Positions 23,899 to 32,122 of a stretch of DNA of 64,000 bases are shown here, one piece after another. Position numbers and translations under genes: made by a program. How positions within the stretch are numbered: the first letter of the stretch is position 1; every line of letters starts with the position of its first letter. The notes under the pieces were generated by a model. The model saw only the letters and a list, made by a program, of their open reading frames with translations. It made no database searches and was not told where the DNA came from. This DNA comes from a virus. The stretch lies in IMG/VR virus record IMGVR_UViG_3300020166_000993, positions 1 through 64,000 of that record; one strand, written 5' to 3'.

Positions 23899-25506
23899 TT
23901 AATCTTCCAACCAGGATAGTGATAAAGCACTTCTAGTTATCTGTGCAGTTGATTCAACCAGCAAACTAATGGTGCTGCCTGGTGGGATATTTAAATTTAG
24001 AGTTTCCAAATTCTCACTTACACTTTCCAGCACGTCAATGATATACAATGGTACATTATCACCCAAAGTCGTGACATCCTGTGTGTTGCTGTAATACACA
24101 CTGCTCTGTGTCTCACTAACGGCTGTCCATTCTCTGGTGAAGCCTGGTTCAAAGTTAAACATAATATAAACTGCAACTGCTGTGGAACTGGCTTGTGTAA
24201 AGGCAGCATTGATATTTTTTAAGATAAACTCTCTGGTGTTAATTTTATCCAGGAACAATGTTCTGTTTTTAATGCTGATAAGGTGCGTTAGGACATTAGC
24301 GCCAATGTTAGTGGTGTTGGAAGTCTGTGCTGCACTGGGAAATTTTGTAGGACGTATTAGGCCCTCAATAGCACCCATCATACTTGCACCACAAACACTC
24401 ACTTCTTGTGCAATTGGCCCGCCGCTCAAGTTAGCAGCTATATAACCCACTTTCAAACTGGGGTTATCTAAATGCACATCAGTGTTTTGGTTACTGTAAT
24501 GAAGATGGTGAAAGAACACCAGATCACCAGTGTTAGGATCTTCAATAGCAAAACGCATTTCGCCAGCGCCTAGCCAACGGAAGTTAATTTGGTATACATT
24601 TAACTTTTGATGATCCAAATCCATACCGCTTGGTCCGTTGCCGTCCAGTGTGTCAATATTAAACGCACTCTGGTAAATCCATTGATCGTTGTGTATGAGT
24701 CCTGCTTGTCTAACACTGTTAGTCATTGTGACGGCGCCTGTGGTGCTGAATTCAAATAAGCCACCAAGAGGACCAACACTGGTGCTTAAAAAACTCACAT
24801 GATCTTCACCTTCTTCTACAATCCACAGTAAATTGCCCACAAAATCTGCACGGACACCTACTGCAATTTCAGCAGCAGTCTGAGATATACTTGCGCCGCC
24901 TGATAATGTGATAGCAATGCTGTAGTCATTTAACGTAAGAGTAAGCGTTTCGCCACCGCCAGCTACAGCACCAGTAATTTCAAAACGATGTATGTGTGCT
25001 TTACCACCGTTTTGTCTCAGTATGCCAAAGTCTGATCCATTGTATCCAACTTGCAATGCTTGTTCTTGTGTAAAGAACCCTGCTCGTTGGGTTGCACCAG
25101 GCTGCGGTGTTGAAAATTTAGCAGTAAATCTGGTTAGTGCGCCCTGTCCTGGACGATATCTCACAGCACGTCTACTACGTAATACACCATAACCGTTATT
25201 AGCAAGACCAGATTTAACTTCCATTAATGTGCCTGTGGTTCCCGCAGAACCACTTGCTGGATTGCTATATGTTTCAAAGTCACGTTCTGGTAATCCATAA
25301 AGTCCGTCTAATTGGAATACAGGATTTATTATGGAAGTCATTATCTCACCAAATGCGGATGTTGAGCCTGCATCAGCTGGTTTGGATGACGTGAGAGTTC
25401 TAATAACTGGCTCACCGCTAGTATTATATTGCATAGCAGTGTGTAGATTATTTAAATTCCAATTTGTGCTGTTAGCGCCAGTGGGCGGATGTATATAATC
25501 TGTCAT
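23899..25506 (-). CDS. putative virion/fibre structural protein, 535 aa
   Basis: Rich in Gly, Thr, Ser and Asn with alternating beta strands, few charged helices and no signal peptide, as expected of a phage fibre or head-decoration protein. It includes a glycine/threonine-rich stretch (TGAVAGGGETLTLTLND). Its start overlaps a 56-aa gene by ATGA. No specific T4 homologue is recognised. Confidence 0.6.
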   Translation of the reverse strand: MTDYIHPPTGANSTNWNLNNLHTAMQYNTSGEPVIRTLTSSKPADAGSTSAFGEIMTSIINPVFQLDGLYGLPERDFETYSNPASGSAGTTGTLMEVKSGLANNGYGVLRSRRAVRYRPGQGALTRFTAKFSTPQPGATQRAGFFTQEQALQVGYNGSDFGILRQNGGKAHIHRFEITGAVAGGGETLTLTLNDYSIAITLSGGASISQTAAEIAVGVRADFVGNLLWIVEEGEDHVSFLSTSVGPLGGLFEFSTTGAVTMTNSVRQAGLIHNDQWIYQSAFNIDTLDGNGPSGMDLDHQKLNVYQINFRWLGAGEMRFAIEDPNTGDLVFFHHLHYSNQNTDVHLDNPSLKVGYIAANLSGGPIAQEVSVCGASMMGAIEGLIRPTKFPSAAQTSNTTNIGANVLTHLISIKNRTLFLDKINTREFILKNINAAFTQASSTAVAVYIMFNFEPGFTREWTAVSETQSSVYYSNTQDVTTLGDNVPLYIIDVLESVSENLETLNLNIPPGSTISLLVESTAQITRSALSLSWLED

Positions 25507-25673
25507 ATGGTATCAGTCTTTTTCCGTAAGTTATCAGTCCTGCTTTTTTTAAAAGAAAACTCAGGATTAGCTGTTAGTTGTGCTGGATCTTTAACGTCAT
25601 TAATTTTTCTTTTACTAGGATCTTTAATATCCTTTGGATTAGATTTTTTACCTATAATATCTTCTATAAACAT
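25503..25673 (-). CDS. small basic protein, 56 aa
   Basis: Starts MFIEDIIGKKSNPKDIKDPS with a repeated KDP pattern (DIKDP, DVKDP). Lysine-rich and probably disordered. The ATG at 25673 immediately follows the upstream stop; the end overlaps the fibre gene as ATGA. Function unknown; probably translated with the fibre gene. Confidence 0.6.
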   Translation of the reverse strand: MFIEDIIGKKSNPKDIKDPSKRKINDVKDPAQLTANPEFSFKKSRTDNLRKKTDTI

Positions 25674-25973
25674 TTAGATTTCCATGCTTGTTTCAAAGTC
25701 AAAGTCAAAATCAAATTCTTTATTAAGTTCATCTGAAATTTGTTCACCTTCTTCAAGACTAATTTGTTCGTTCAGCACAATTTCATAAATGTGTAAACCG
25801 TTTTGGCCTTCATATTCTGTAACAACTACACTGACTATATCCTGATCGTCAGTGTGCGAAGTGACCAATTTAACAGGAACAAGACTTTGAACAATATCAT
25901 AGTATTCTATAACGTCTTCATGATCTAATTCACTGGCAGTTACTAGCCTGCAAAAATGTTTTATAAAGTCCAT
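25674..25973 (-). CDS. hypothetical acidic protein, 99 aa
   Basis: Soluble acidic protein with a DFDFDFE tail. A GATAAATA late box lies 5 nt before its ATG. It is directly followed by the 56-aa gene and the fibre gene, so it heads a late operon. Function unknown. Confidence 0.55.
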   Translation of the reverse strand: MDFIKHFCRLVTASELDHEDVIEYYDIVQSLVPVKLVTSHTDDQDIVSVVVTEYEGQNGLHIYEIVLNEQISLEEGEQISDELNKEFDFDFDFETSMEI

Positions 25974-25977
25974 AACA

Positions 25978-26766
25978 CTATTTATCTAATTTCTTCAATA
26001 TTTTTAGCAAAGGGTGCTTCTTATCGTGGCCATTGTGATGGTTGGCATGTAATGCTTCAAACGGTATTAACCACCATCCCCAATAAAAATTATGTGCGTT
26101 ATGGTAAATACGAGGATGTGCTATGTGCTTTCCGCCTATTTTACCGCTATGATTTAGTATTCCTAGCATCTCGCCGAGAACAAAGTACAATACTGGTATT
26201 GCATAGAAATACACAAAATAATCTAACCCTGCGGATAGAAAACCTATACTTGTAACAGCTAATGTTAGTACAAAATATTTTTCAAAAAATATTGCTGCAG
26301 GATCATTCATTAGATGTTGCACACTAACAAAACATTTTTTTTGTTGATAAGGCGGCAGGTGATCTAAACTAAATTTATGATTTGAATACCACATTACTTT
26401 AAAAAATCCTCGATGCTTGGGACTATGTGGATCTAATTCTGTATCCACGTATCTATGATGCATATAATGTATTAACGCCCAACTTACAGTAGGAGTTACA
26501 ATATAAGCAGTGCTAAAAAAATTCAAAATAAATCTCAATGTGGTTGATTTAATTTTAATCAGTTTATGTGTGTTTATAAAATGGGTGTTTGTCATTAGCA
26601 CTGCAAAAATACAATATGAAAAAAATGCACTGTACAACAACATCATCATGTCAATAGGATAAACTGTAAAGTATACTAATATTCCGATAGGTAGTATAAC
26701 CTGAGACCACCAACTTTTTATTCGATACTTTAGAATTTTATCTTTTTGGGTGTGTACAAAATCCAT
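25978..26766 (-). CDS. membrane fatty acid desaturase
   Basis: 262 aa with several hydrophobic spans. The three histidine boxes of acyl-lipid/acyl-CoA desaturases are visible: H62-x4-H67, HYMHH (100-104) and HANHH (240-244), plus NHSG (205-208). The diiron centre would insert a double bond in a fatty acyl chain using oxygen. It starts directly after the upstream methyltransferase stop. With the ketosynthase it indicates modification of host membrane lipids. Confidence 0.85.
   Translation of the reverse strand: MDFVHTQKDKILKYRIKSWWSQVILPIGILVYFTVYPIDMMMLLYSAFFSYCIFAVLMTNTHFINTHKLIKIKSTTLRFILNFFSTAYIVTPTVSWALIHYMHHRYVDTELDPHSPKHRGFFKVMWYSNHKFSLDHLPPYQQKKCFVSVQHLMNDPAAIFFEKYFVLTLAVTSIGFLSAGLDYFVYFYAIPVLYFVLGEMLGILNHSGKIGGKHIAHPRIYHNAHNFYWGWWLIPFEALHANHHNGHDKKHPLLKILKKLDK
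25979..25986 (-). promoter_or_regulatory. T4-like late promoter GATAAATA
   Basis: GATAAATA on the minus strand, then GTGTT and the ATG at 25973. It overlaps the last codons of the desaturase gene. Confidence 0.6.
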
Positions 26767-27522
26767 TTATGCTCCTTTTGTTAGCAGGAAACTGCTTACT
26801 GTTGCATTAGAATTATCATACTCCATTCCATCAATGTAACAAAACTCTGATATATTAGATTTGAATGTGTATAATTTTTCTAACCATCTCATGTTCTGTA
26901 TATTTATAAAATGCTTAATATTGTCTTTTTGTAATTCACTAAGATCCTTTACTAAAACACCATTGTTTACAAAATACATATAATCTTTGATATTCTTAAG
27001 ATCATCTGTAGTGCACTCCACACAACCGTATTGTTCCTTTCTTCGTGGCATTAAATAGAAATAAGCATTGAGAGGCGATACAAATGATATAAGTAATTTA
27101 CCGCCTGGTTTTGTTGCAGCTAACAATTTGTCCAAATCGTCTAAATATCTACTGTTAAGAGTATGGTTAAATACATTATATGCAAAAACAAAATCATAGT
27201 AGTTATCAATAAGCTCAATATCTTCTAGATCTTGTTCTAGACTACTATATATTGTAGATGCTACTGGTCTAAATATCCAGTTTGCCTCAGGTATTTCTAA
27301 TCTCGAAAGTTCTAACACAACTTGATCTACATCCACACATGTATAGTTACTTGGATGTATTTCATTTGATGCCATACCATCTCGCAGCAAATAACCCACA
27401 TTGCCGCCCCAATCTAGTATGCGCATGTTCTCAGGCAATGATTCGACACCTAGTGCATAACGTACTAAGCCAAGATGCTTTTTTTTATTAGACCTAATGC
27501 TTCTGGTGTTTAAAATTTTCAA
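26767..27522 (-). CDS. class I SAM-dependent methyltransferase
   Basis: 251 aa. Motif I MRILDWGGNVGYLL, an acidic strand YTCVDVD, motif II YYDFVFAYNVFNH and GGKLLISF outline a Rossmann methyltransferase. The start is probably a TTG at 27522 that overlaps the upstream gene by 29 nt, since the next ATG (residue 33) would cut into the fold. Substrate unknown; neighbours suggest a lipid or glycan. Confidence 0.75.
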   Translation of the reverse strand: MKILNTRSIRSNKKKHLGLVRYALGVESLPENMRILDWGGNVGYLLRDGMASNEIHPSNYTCVDVDQVVLELSRLEIPEANWIFRPVASTIYSSLEQDLEDIELIDNYYDFVFAYNVFNHTLNSRYLDDLDKLLAATKPGGKLLISFVSPLNAYFYLMPRRKEQYGCVECTTDDLKNIKDYMYFVNNGVLVKDLSELQKDNIKHFINIQNMRWLEKLYTFKSNISEFCYIDGMEYDNSNATVSSFLLTKGA

Positions 27523-28129
27523 CGGGATTTGATTCTAAAATATTTAAAAATGTTTGTTCATAGGTGGTATCAAATAAAATATAAAGCACATACTGTGGAA
27601 CTGAGTTTACATTATACGGACCTACTAGCTTTGTGGGATAGGGATCTTTCTCATTGCTTTTATAGCGTACTCTTTTTTTATCATTTATAAACATGATTGT
27701 CCTAATGATTTTTTTATTGTATTCATTTGTGTATATACATAGACCTTTATATCCATGCTCTAGTGCAATTCGTATAGGGTAATCTTTGAGATATTGATGA
27801 TACTGTGGACCAGTAATACTCTTATCAATGGGTGCATATACCCTGCTACCACCAACTAAAATGTTTTTATCTAACACAAAAGGAAGATATCCAGATCCAA
27901 ATAAATATTGTTCTGTCTCGCTGTCCTGATATATACAGTATCCAGAACTTTCACCATCGTACGCTTTATCAATATATATTTTATATAGCAAACTGTTAGG
28001 TGCATTTTCCCAGTTAGTAAATTTAATGTTACTAGCTGCTGGTCGAGAATCTAGGTCTGCTAGTTTACAAAAAGGAATAACTAAATCTATGTCGGTGTTA
28101 CTGGTTACTTCTATAATATCTATGCTCAT
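27494..28129 (-). CDS. hypothetical protein, 211 aa
   Basis: Starts MSIDIIEVTSNTDIDLVIPF. Mixed alpha/beta with GYKGLCIYTNEYNKK in the second half, distantly reminiscent of GNAT acetyltransferase-like proteins, but no clear acetyl-CoA loop. It overlaps the GT2 gene by ATGA. Function unknown. Confidence 0.55.
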   Translation of the reverse strand: MSIDIIEVTSNTDIDLVIPFCKLADLDSRPAASNIKFTNWENAPNSLLYKIYIDKAYDGESSGYCIYQDSETEQYLFGSGYLPFVLDKNILVGGSRVYAPIDKSITGPQYHQYLKDYPIRIALEHGYKGLCIYTNEYNKKIIRTIMFINDKKRVRYKSNEKDPYPTKLVGPYNVNSVPQYVLYILFDTTYEQTFLNILESNPVENFKHQKH

Positions 28130-29028
28130 AATATACGCTCCTTTATGTACTGTTCAAGCTCAGGAACCATTACAGAATCGGTTATAATCTCAGGTATTTT
28201 ATAGTTGTTAATAATTTTTTCAGTATCTAGAGTAATTCCGTTGTATGTATTTTTTTCTAGTTCAGCGATATCTATATCATATAGTGTAGCTAAAGCTGAA
28301 TCAGTATTACCAACATTTAAAGGAATAGTGCGATCGTAAATATAACAACTGTCATTAACTAACAATAACAAATTAAGATTTCCAATGATTGCTTGTTCCA
28401 ACAGTTTAAAATTAACATTAAACTCTTCATGACATATAATGCTAGGATACTGTATGGTTTTTGCAGATTGTTTATTGCAACATAATAATCTAAAACAAGT
28501 ATAATCTTTTTGCCCTAAAGTTTTTTTCACTCTAGAATAAAACTTAAAAGCAGTTTTCATTTTTTTACGCACTTTATCGTTGTTGGCTAGCGCCATAAAC
28601 TTAGGAGATAATACCTGCCAATTAATACAGTGAAACTGTTTAGTGCTGTGGAAAATTTGTAAATTAGGAAGTACTATTGTTTCAGAAGTAAAAAGCACAT
28701 CTGCATTTGAATTTTGTAATGTGTTGTGTACTATGGATATACCATCAGGTCCTAAAAAGTCGTCACCGTCTAACATTGTTATCCAGTCGTATTCAGTATT
28801 GAGGAAGTAGTCAATTACACTTTGCTTGCCCTTTGCCACTGTGCCATTTGATTGAGTACGCACAATATTGAAATTTTGGCAATAGGAATCTTCGCACAAT
28901 TTTTTGTAATACTCTTCGTCAAGAGTATTACAAATTATTACCACGTCTTCCAGTTGTCCGATACTAACTAGAGCACGTTTGAGTTTTTTTAAATTACATG
29001 ATGTTAGTACAGTAGTTAATAATTTCAT
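28126..29028 (-). CDS. family 2-like glycosyltransferase (GT-A)
   Basis: 300 aa. It starts with a strand LLTTVLTSCNL, then ITMLDGDDFLGPDG, the DxD metal/nucleotide-sugar site of GT-A enzymes, at about residue 93. It transfers a sugar; donor and acceptor unknown. The ATG directly follows the stop of the 129-aa membrane protein gene. It may act with the methyltransferase downstream on a surface glycan. Confidence 0.7.
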   Translation of the reverse strand: MKLLTTVLTSCNLKKLKRALVSIGQLEDVVIICNTLDEEYYKKLCEDSYCQNFNIVRTQSNGTVAKGKQSVIDYFLNTEYDWITMLDGDDFLGPDGISIVHNTLQNSNADVLFTSETIVLPNLQIFHSTKQFHCINWQVLSPKFMALANNDKVRKKMKTAFKFYSRVKKTLGQKDYTCFRLLCCNKQSAKTIQYPSIICHEEFNVNFKLLEQAIIGNLNLLLLVNDSCYIYDRTIPLNVGNTDSALATLYDIDIAELEKNTYNGITLDTEKIINNYKIPEIITDSVMVPELEQYIKERIL

Positions 29029-29418
29029 CTATATCAGCATTTTAACTAAATTCATCATAACTGCTGTGCCGCTAATAGCACTACCTATCATGATTGCTTT
29101 ATCGTTCCAGCAGTGTCCTACATATATCCAACAGATAGCACTACCTGCATACAACACCTGTCCTTCAGTTATTAGTCCTGCACTCTGTAGAAAAACGCCC
29201 ACGACGGCTAATATAGTTGCCGCCCACTTTACGTATTCATCAACTGTGCCTGTAGGTGTTACAGGAGAAAGATTTAATACTTGCTCTTGCAGTTCCTCCA
29301 TCTCTTCAGATAGCCGTCTTTTTTCAGTTGCAAGTTCCATAGCAAGACGCCCAGCCTTACTCATTGTACTTTCTTTGTACTGCTCCTTAATATCTGCTTG
29401 TTTTTCTGCTGTGCTCAC
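29029..29418 (-). CDS. membrane protein with coiled coil, 129 aa (holin-like?)
   Basis: Residues 1-50 are a charged helical coiled coil (MELATEKRRLSEEMEELQEQ), followed by two or three hydrophobic segments (about 65-85, 88-103 and 107-128). The topology could fit a holin or another membrane protein; no homology is claimed. It is the first gene after the tRNA cluster. Confidence 0.55.
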   Translation of the reverse strand: MSTAEKQADIKEQYKESTMSKAGRLAMELATEKRRLSEEMEELQEQVLNLSPVTPTGTVDEYVKWAATILAVVGVFLQSAGLITEGQVLYAGSAICWIYVGHCWNDKAIMIGSAISGTAVMMNLVKMLI

Positions 29419-29441
29419 AATAACTTCTCTATTTTATTTTT

Positions 29442-29518
<77 letters not shown>

Positions 29519-29524
29519 AGTAGT

Positions 29525-29601
29525 TGGTGTCCCTAGAGGGATTCGAACCCCCGTTTCCACCCTGAGATGGTGGCGTTCTCGCCCATGTAAACTATAGGGA
29601 C
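29525..29601 (-). tRNA. tRNA-Glu (anticodon CTC)
   Basis: 77 nt with encoded CCA. Acceptor GTCCCTA/TAGGGAC, anticodon stem CCACC/GGTGG, loop ATCTCAG giving CTC (reads GAG). The D arm is slightly unusual. Six bases separate it from tRNA-Arg. Confidence 0.85.
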
Positions 29602-29611
29602 ATTTCTGCAA

Positions 29612-29995
29612 CTACTGTGGTACGTTAGGTAGTTGCCTCCATACAGGACCTTTTGTTCCAGCAGTAGAATAATTGTAACACCAGAAACTACCATCATTGC
29701 ATTGAAACAAAATGTCAGTTGTTCCGTCAGGCATTTCGATTAATGTATAATCCACAGCCATACGATTTGCATGCAAGTTTGATTCACGCTCATTGTGTTT
29801 CATTAATTGAAATTCTAGATTTTTCATCATTGAAAATAATTCTGTAAAATCCTGTTGATTTGAGTCTTGTTTAACTACTGGATCTCCAATAGCTAGGTCT
29901 TTAACGGAAGAACTTGATCCTGTTGGTTGTTCGGATTGTTGTCCCAACTCTACAAATTTTCCTAATTTTTTCTTTTCTTTATTAAATATATTCAT
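29612..29995 (-). CDS. hypothetical protein within tRNA cluster, 127 aa
   Basis: Starts MNIFNKEKKKLGKFVELGQQ; low-complexity N-terminal half, then a helix and a beta-rich C-terminus with tryptophans (DGSFWCYNYS). Good ribosome site AAGGA. It splits the tRNA cluster in two. Function unknown. Confidence 0.6.
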   Translation of the reverse strand: MNIFNKEKKKLGKFVELGQQSEQPTGSSSSVKDLAIGDPVVKQDSNQQDFTELFSMMKNLEFQLMKHNERESNLHANRMAVDYTLIEMPDGTTDILFQCNDGSFWCYNYSTAGTKGPVWRQLPNVPQ

Positions 29996-30029
29996 TAAAT
30001 TTCCTTAAAACAAATTTTTATAAGGGTTT

Positions 30030-30105
30030 TGGCTCCCTGTCGTGGGCTCGAACCACGGACCCAATGATTAACAGTCATTTGCTCTACCAACTGAGCTAAC
30101 AGGGA
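30030..30105 (-). tRNA. tRNA-Asn (anticodon GTT)
   Basis: 76 nt with encoded CCA. Acceptor TCCCTGT/ACAGGGA, anticodon stem ATGAC/…, loop CTGTTAA giving GTT, T arm CGTGGTTCGAGCCCACG. Confidence 0.93.
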
Positions 30106-30112
30106 ATTATCA

Positions 30113-30188
30113 TGGTGCCGCCACCAAGAGTCGAACTCGGGACCTACTGATTACAAATCAGTTGCTCTACCAACTGAGCTATAGCGGC
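30113..30188 (-). tRNA. tRNA-Thr (anticodon TGT)
   Basis: 76 nt with encoded CCA. Acceptor GCCGCTA pairs with TGGCGGC (one G-T pair), anticodon stem CTGAT/ATCAG, loop TTTGTAA giving TGT (reads ACA). Confidence 0.93.
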
Positions 30189-30231
30189 ATATGTCTATTT
30201 AACCCTTTATGCTCCAGCAAACCAAAATTAA

Positions 30232-30280
30232 TGGTAACCGGAGGCGGAATCGAACCGCCAAGGCCATTTATTTCTCCGTA
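30232..30280 (-). pseudogene. 3' remnant of a tRNA-Leu-like gene
   Basis: It holds a complete T arm (GCGGTTCGATTCCGC), a 3' acceptor strand and CCA, but no matching 5' half, D arm or anticodon arm. About 30 bp are identical except one base to the 3' part of the intact tRNA-Leu exactly 240 bp away. It looks like a decayed second tRNA-Leu. Confidence 0.7.
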
Positions 30281-30357
30281 TGGTAGGACTGGGTGGAATC
30301 GAACCACCGTTCTCTGACTTATAAGATCAGTGCATGACACCACTCTGCTACAGTCCC
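30281..30357 (-). tRNA. tRNA-Ile (anticodon TAT)
   Basis: 77 nt with encoded CCA. Acceptor GGGACTG/CAGTCCT, loop CTTATAA giving TAT, which reads ATA, a codon rare in many hosts but common in AT-rich phage genes. Confidence 0.85.
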
Positions 30358-30364
30358 TTTTATT

Positions 30365-30441
30365 TGGTGGGCCCTGATGGACTCGAACCATCGACCTGCC
30401 GATTATGAGTCGGATGCTCTAACCAACTGAGCTAAGGGCCC
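30365..30441 (-). tRNA. tRNA with anticodon CAT (Met or Ile2)
   Basis: 77 nt with encoded CCA. Acceptor GGGCCCT/AGGGCCC, anticodon loop CTCATAA. The acceptor stem and anticodon arm resemble E. coli tRNA-Ile2 (lysidine type) as much as elongator tRNA-Met. As a tRNA-Ile(TAT) is next door, Met is the default call. Confidence 0.85.
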
Positions 30442-30471
30442 TAATAGGTTATCTCTATTTTAATTATAGTT

Positions 30472-30559
30472 TGGTACCCGGAGGCGGACTCGAACCGCCA
30501 AGGCCATTACAGCCGGGGGATTTTAAGTCCCCTATGGTTACCAATTTCATCATCCGGGC
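30472..30559 (-). tRNA. tRNA-Leu (anticodon TAA)
   Basis: 88 nt with encoded CCA and the long variable arm of class II tRNAs. Acceptor GCCCGGA/TCCGGGT, anticodon stem GGGGA/TCCCC, loop CTTAAAA giving TAA (reads TTA). Its 5' end overlaps the stop codon of the upstream protein gene by 10 nt. Confidence 0.92.
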
Positions 30560-30999
30560 AATTTACTCTTCTTCATTGTAACACTAAGACGTACAGAAGT
30601 CAACTCTGAAATACTATGCGGCTGTAAAATATTAATCCTATGCCAAGTTTTTTCAGGTAGCACAACTGAACACACACTTGGGTTAGGTGAGTTCACAGCG
30701 TCCCACCACATTGTTGTTACTTCTTTCCCACCTAAGGTTAAAAGGTAATTATATTTAAATTCGTTGTCACCAAAATCAATATGTGGTGTCAAAGCTACTT
30801 TAATTACTTGGTATCTGACATCTACGTTAAAATCAAAAAACTGTTGTCCCCATTGTTGCAATTCGTCACTTACAAAATATGTTGCATAGGCATGAGGGAT
30901 CTTTAACGGATGTAGATTTTGTCTTTGCTCTATATCTTCCAATGGGTCAATCATGCTTTCAGGTATACTAGGTATATCTGAAAAAGAATAGTATTCCAT
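30550..30999 (-). CDS. 2OG-Fe(II) oxygenase-like (Asp/Asn hydroxylase type) protein
   Basis: About 149 aa, starting MEYYSFSDIPSIPESM one base after the upstream stop. TPHIDFGD (HxD), KTWHRIN (second His) and SVRLSVTM (Arg) match the iron and 2-oxoglutarate ligands of beta-hydroxylase-type double-stranded beta-helix enzymes. The target, protein or small molecule, is unknown. Its last codons and TGA stop lie inside the 5' acceptor strand of tRNA-Leu. Confidence 0.65.
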   Translation of the reverse strand: MEYYSFSDIPSIPESMIDPLEDIEQRQNLHPLKIPHAYATYFVSDELQQWGQQFFDFNVDVRYQVIKVALTPHIDFGDNEFKYNYLLTLGGKEVTTMWWDAVNSPNPSVCSVVLPEKTWHRINILQPHSISELTSVRLSVTMKKSKLPG

Positions 31000-31000
31000 T

Positions 31001-31537
31001 CTATGCCTCCCAACTAATAGTTGGTCTACAGTCACCACTACCATTCCAATTTATTGTACAACCACATTCTTCAATAATGGGAATGATTTCCTTGAGATTT
31101 TTTACGCCTTGTTTATCTCCATCAAAACAAAAAGATGATTCCTTTGCAACTTCTGGAGGCATACAAGCAAAACCATCTACCCTCACATCAGGTTCATAGT
31201 CAACTTCAAAGTTGCCACGCAGATAACCTTCACCAGCACAGTAGTCGCATTCTAGATACTGCTCTTCATTTTTTGGGTCATCTTCGTAACGATCATTATC
31301 AATCATACCTTCACCCTCACACGAAGAACACTCCTCTTCATCCTCATCATAGATCTCACAATCCTGACTGTGATTGAATAGCACTTTGCTGAGGTCTAGT
31401 TCCTCACCTTTGAATGGCCCTTCTTCATGCTTCCAGGGTAAAGATCCCCAAGCACAACTTTGACAGCAAGGCATGTTCCACTCGACAAACCAGCCCTCTT
31501 CTCTCAACCGCTCTTGTAATTTTCTAAATCCGTTCAT
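31001..31537 (-). CDS. protein with DnaJ-type zinc-finger repeats, 178 aa
   Basis: The centre carries two CxxCxGxG units (CSSCEGEG and CDYCAGEG) like the cysteine-rich zinc domain of DnaJ, but there is no J domain. Other cysteines at the N-terminus (CCQSC) may bind metal. Strongly acidic. It lies between two oxygenase-like genes. Its role is unknown; the finger could bind a client protein. Confidence 0.65.
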   Translation of the reverse strand: MNGFRKLQERLREEGWFVEWNMPCCQSCAWGSLPWKHEEGPFKGEELDLSKVLFNHSQDCEIYDEDEEECSSCEGEGMIDNDRYEDDPKNEEQYLECDYCAGEGYLRGNFEVDYEPDVRVDGFACMPPEVAKESSFCFDGDKQGVKNLKEIIPIIEECGCTINWNGSGDCRPTISWEA

Positions 31538-31549
31538 TATAAATGTCCA

Positions 31550-32122
31550 TTATTTGTCCCATACTGCGTATTCCCTGTATTTTGATAAACTACGCTCTAT
31601 GAGTTCTTGATGTTTTACAGCATCAATTTCAAAATGCATGAATAATGTTTGACGATCTTCTTCAAACTCTACACCATGCATACCGTTTGTGTGTCGTAAA
31701 ACATACGTATCGGTATCTTCTGCAATCTGTGGATAAAATTTCTCACCATTGCTTTTAATCACATATAATTTATTTTGCTTAGATCCTTTTATTAAAACTC
31801 TAAATCCACAAGGTTCATTTTCTGTGTTGTTTTGGTGTAACTCTGGATTACCATCAGGATTAGTAAAATCCATATGAGGCATCACAGCTGATTGCTGTAT
31901 GTTAAACTTTACATTGCGTATTGTTTTATACGGTAATAAATACATCCATTCTAATATTTCAGAAGAAACACCAATCTTAAACAATGTTTTGTCGTATGGG
32001 CTAGGCCTATCTTCTGTTAGCTTTTTGAAATTCCAAAACAACCACTGAACCTCTGTGTCTGTTGAAAGTGATTCAACAGGAAATTTAGGAAGATCTACAG
32101 GTAAAAACAACAAATCGGTCAT
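31550..32122 (-). CDS. 2OG-Fe(II) oxygenase-like protein, 190 aa
   Basis: MPHMDFTNPDG (HxD), TNGMHGVEF (second His) and RQTLFMHFEID (Arg) give the same ligand layout as the protein at 30550-30999. A likely non-haem iron hydroxylase or cupin-like enzyme. It overlaps the SDR gene by ATGA, so the pair may act in sequence on one substrate. Confidence 0.6.
   Translation of the reverse strand: MTDLLFLPVDLPKFPVESLSTDTEVQWLFWNFKKLTEDRPSPYDKTLFKIGVSSEILEWMYLLPYKTIRNVKFNIQQSAVMPHMDFTNPDGNPELHQNNTENEPCGFRVLIKGSKQNKLYVIKSNGEKFYPQIAEDTDTYVLRHTNGMHGVEFEEDRQTLFMHFEIDAVKHQELIERSLSKYREYAVWDK

Noticed and set aside
26881-26930. TATTTATA as another late promoter
   Set aside because: It lies inside the methyltransferase gene with no start codon at a fitting distance; probably chance in AT-rich DNA.
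30179-30391. 70-aa frame across the tRNA cluster
   Set aside because: It is read through tRNA-Thr, the remnant and tRNA-Ile; no ribosome site and no protein-like composition.
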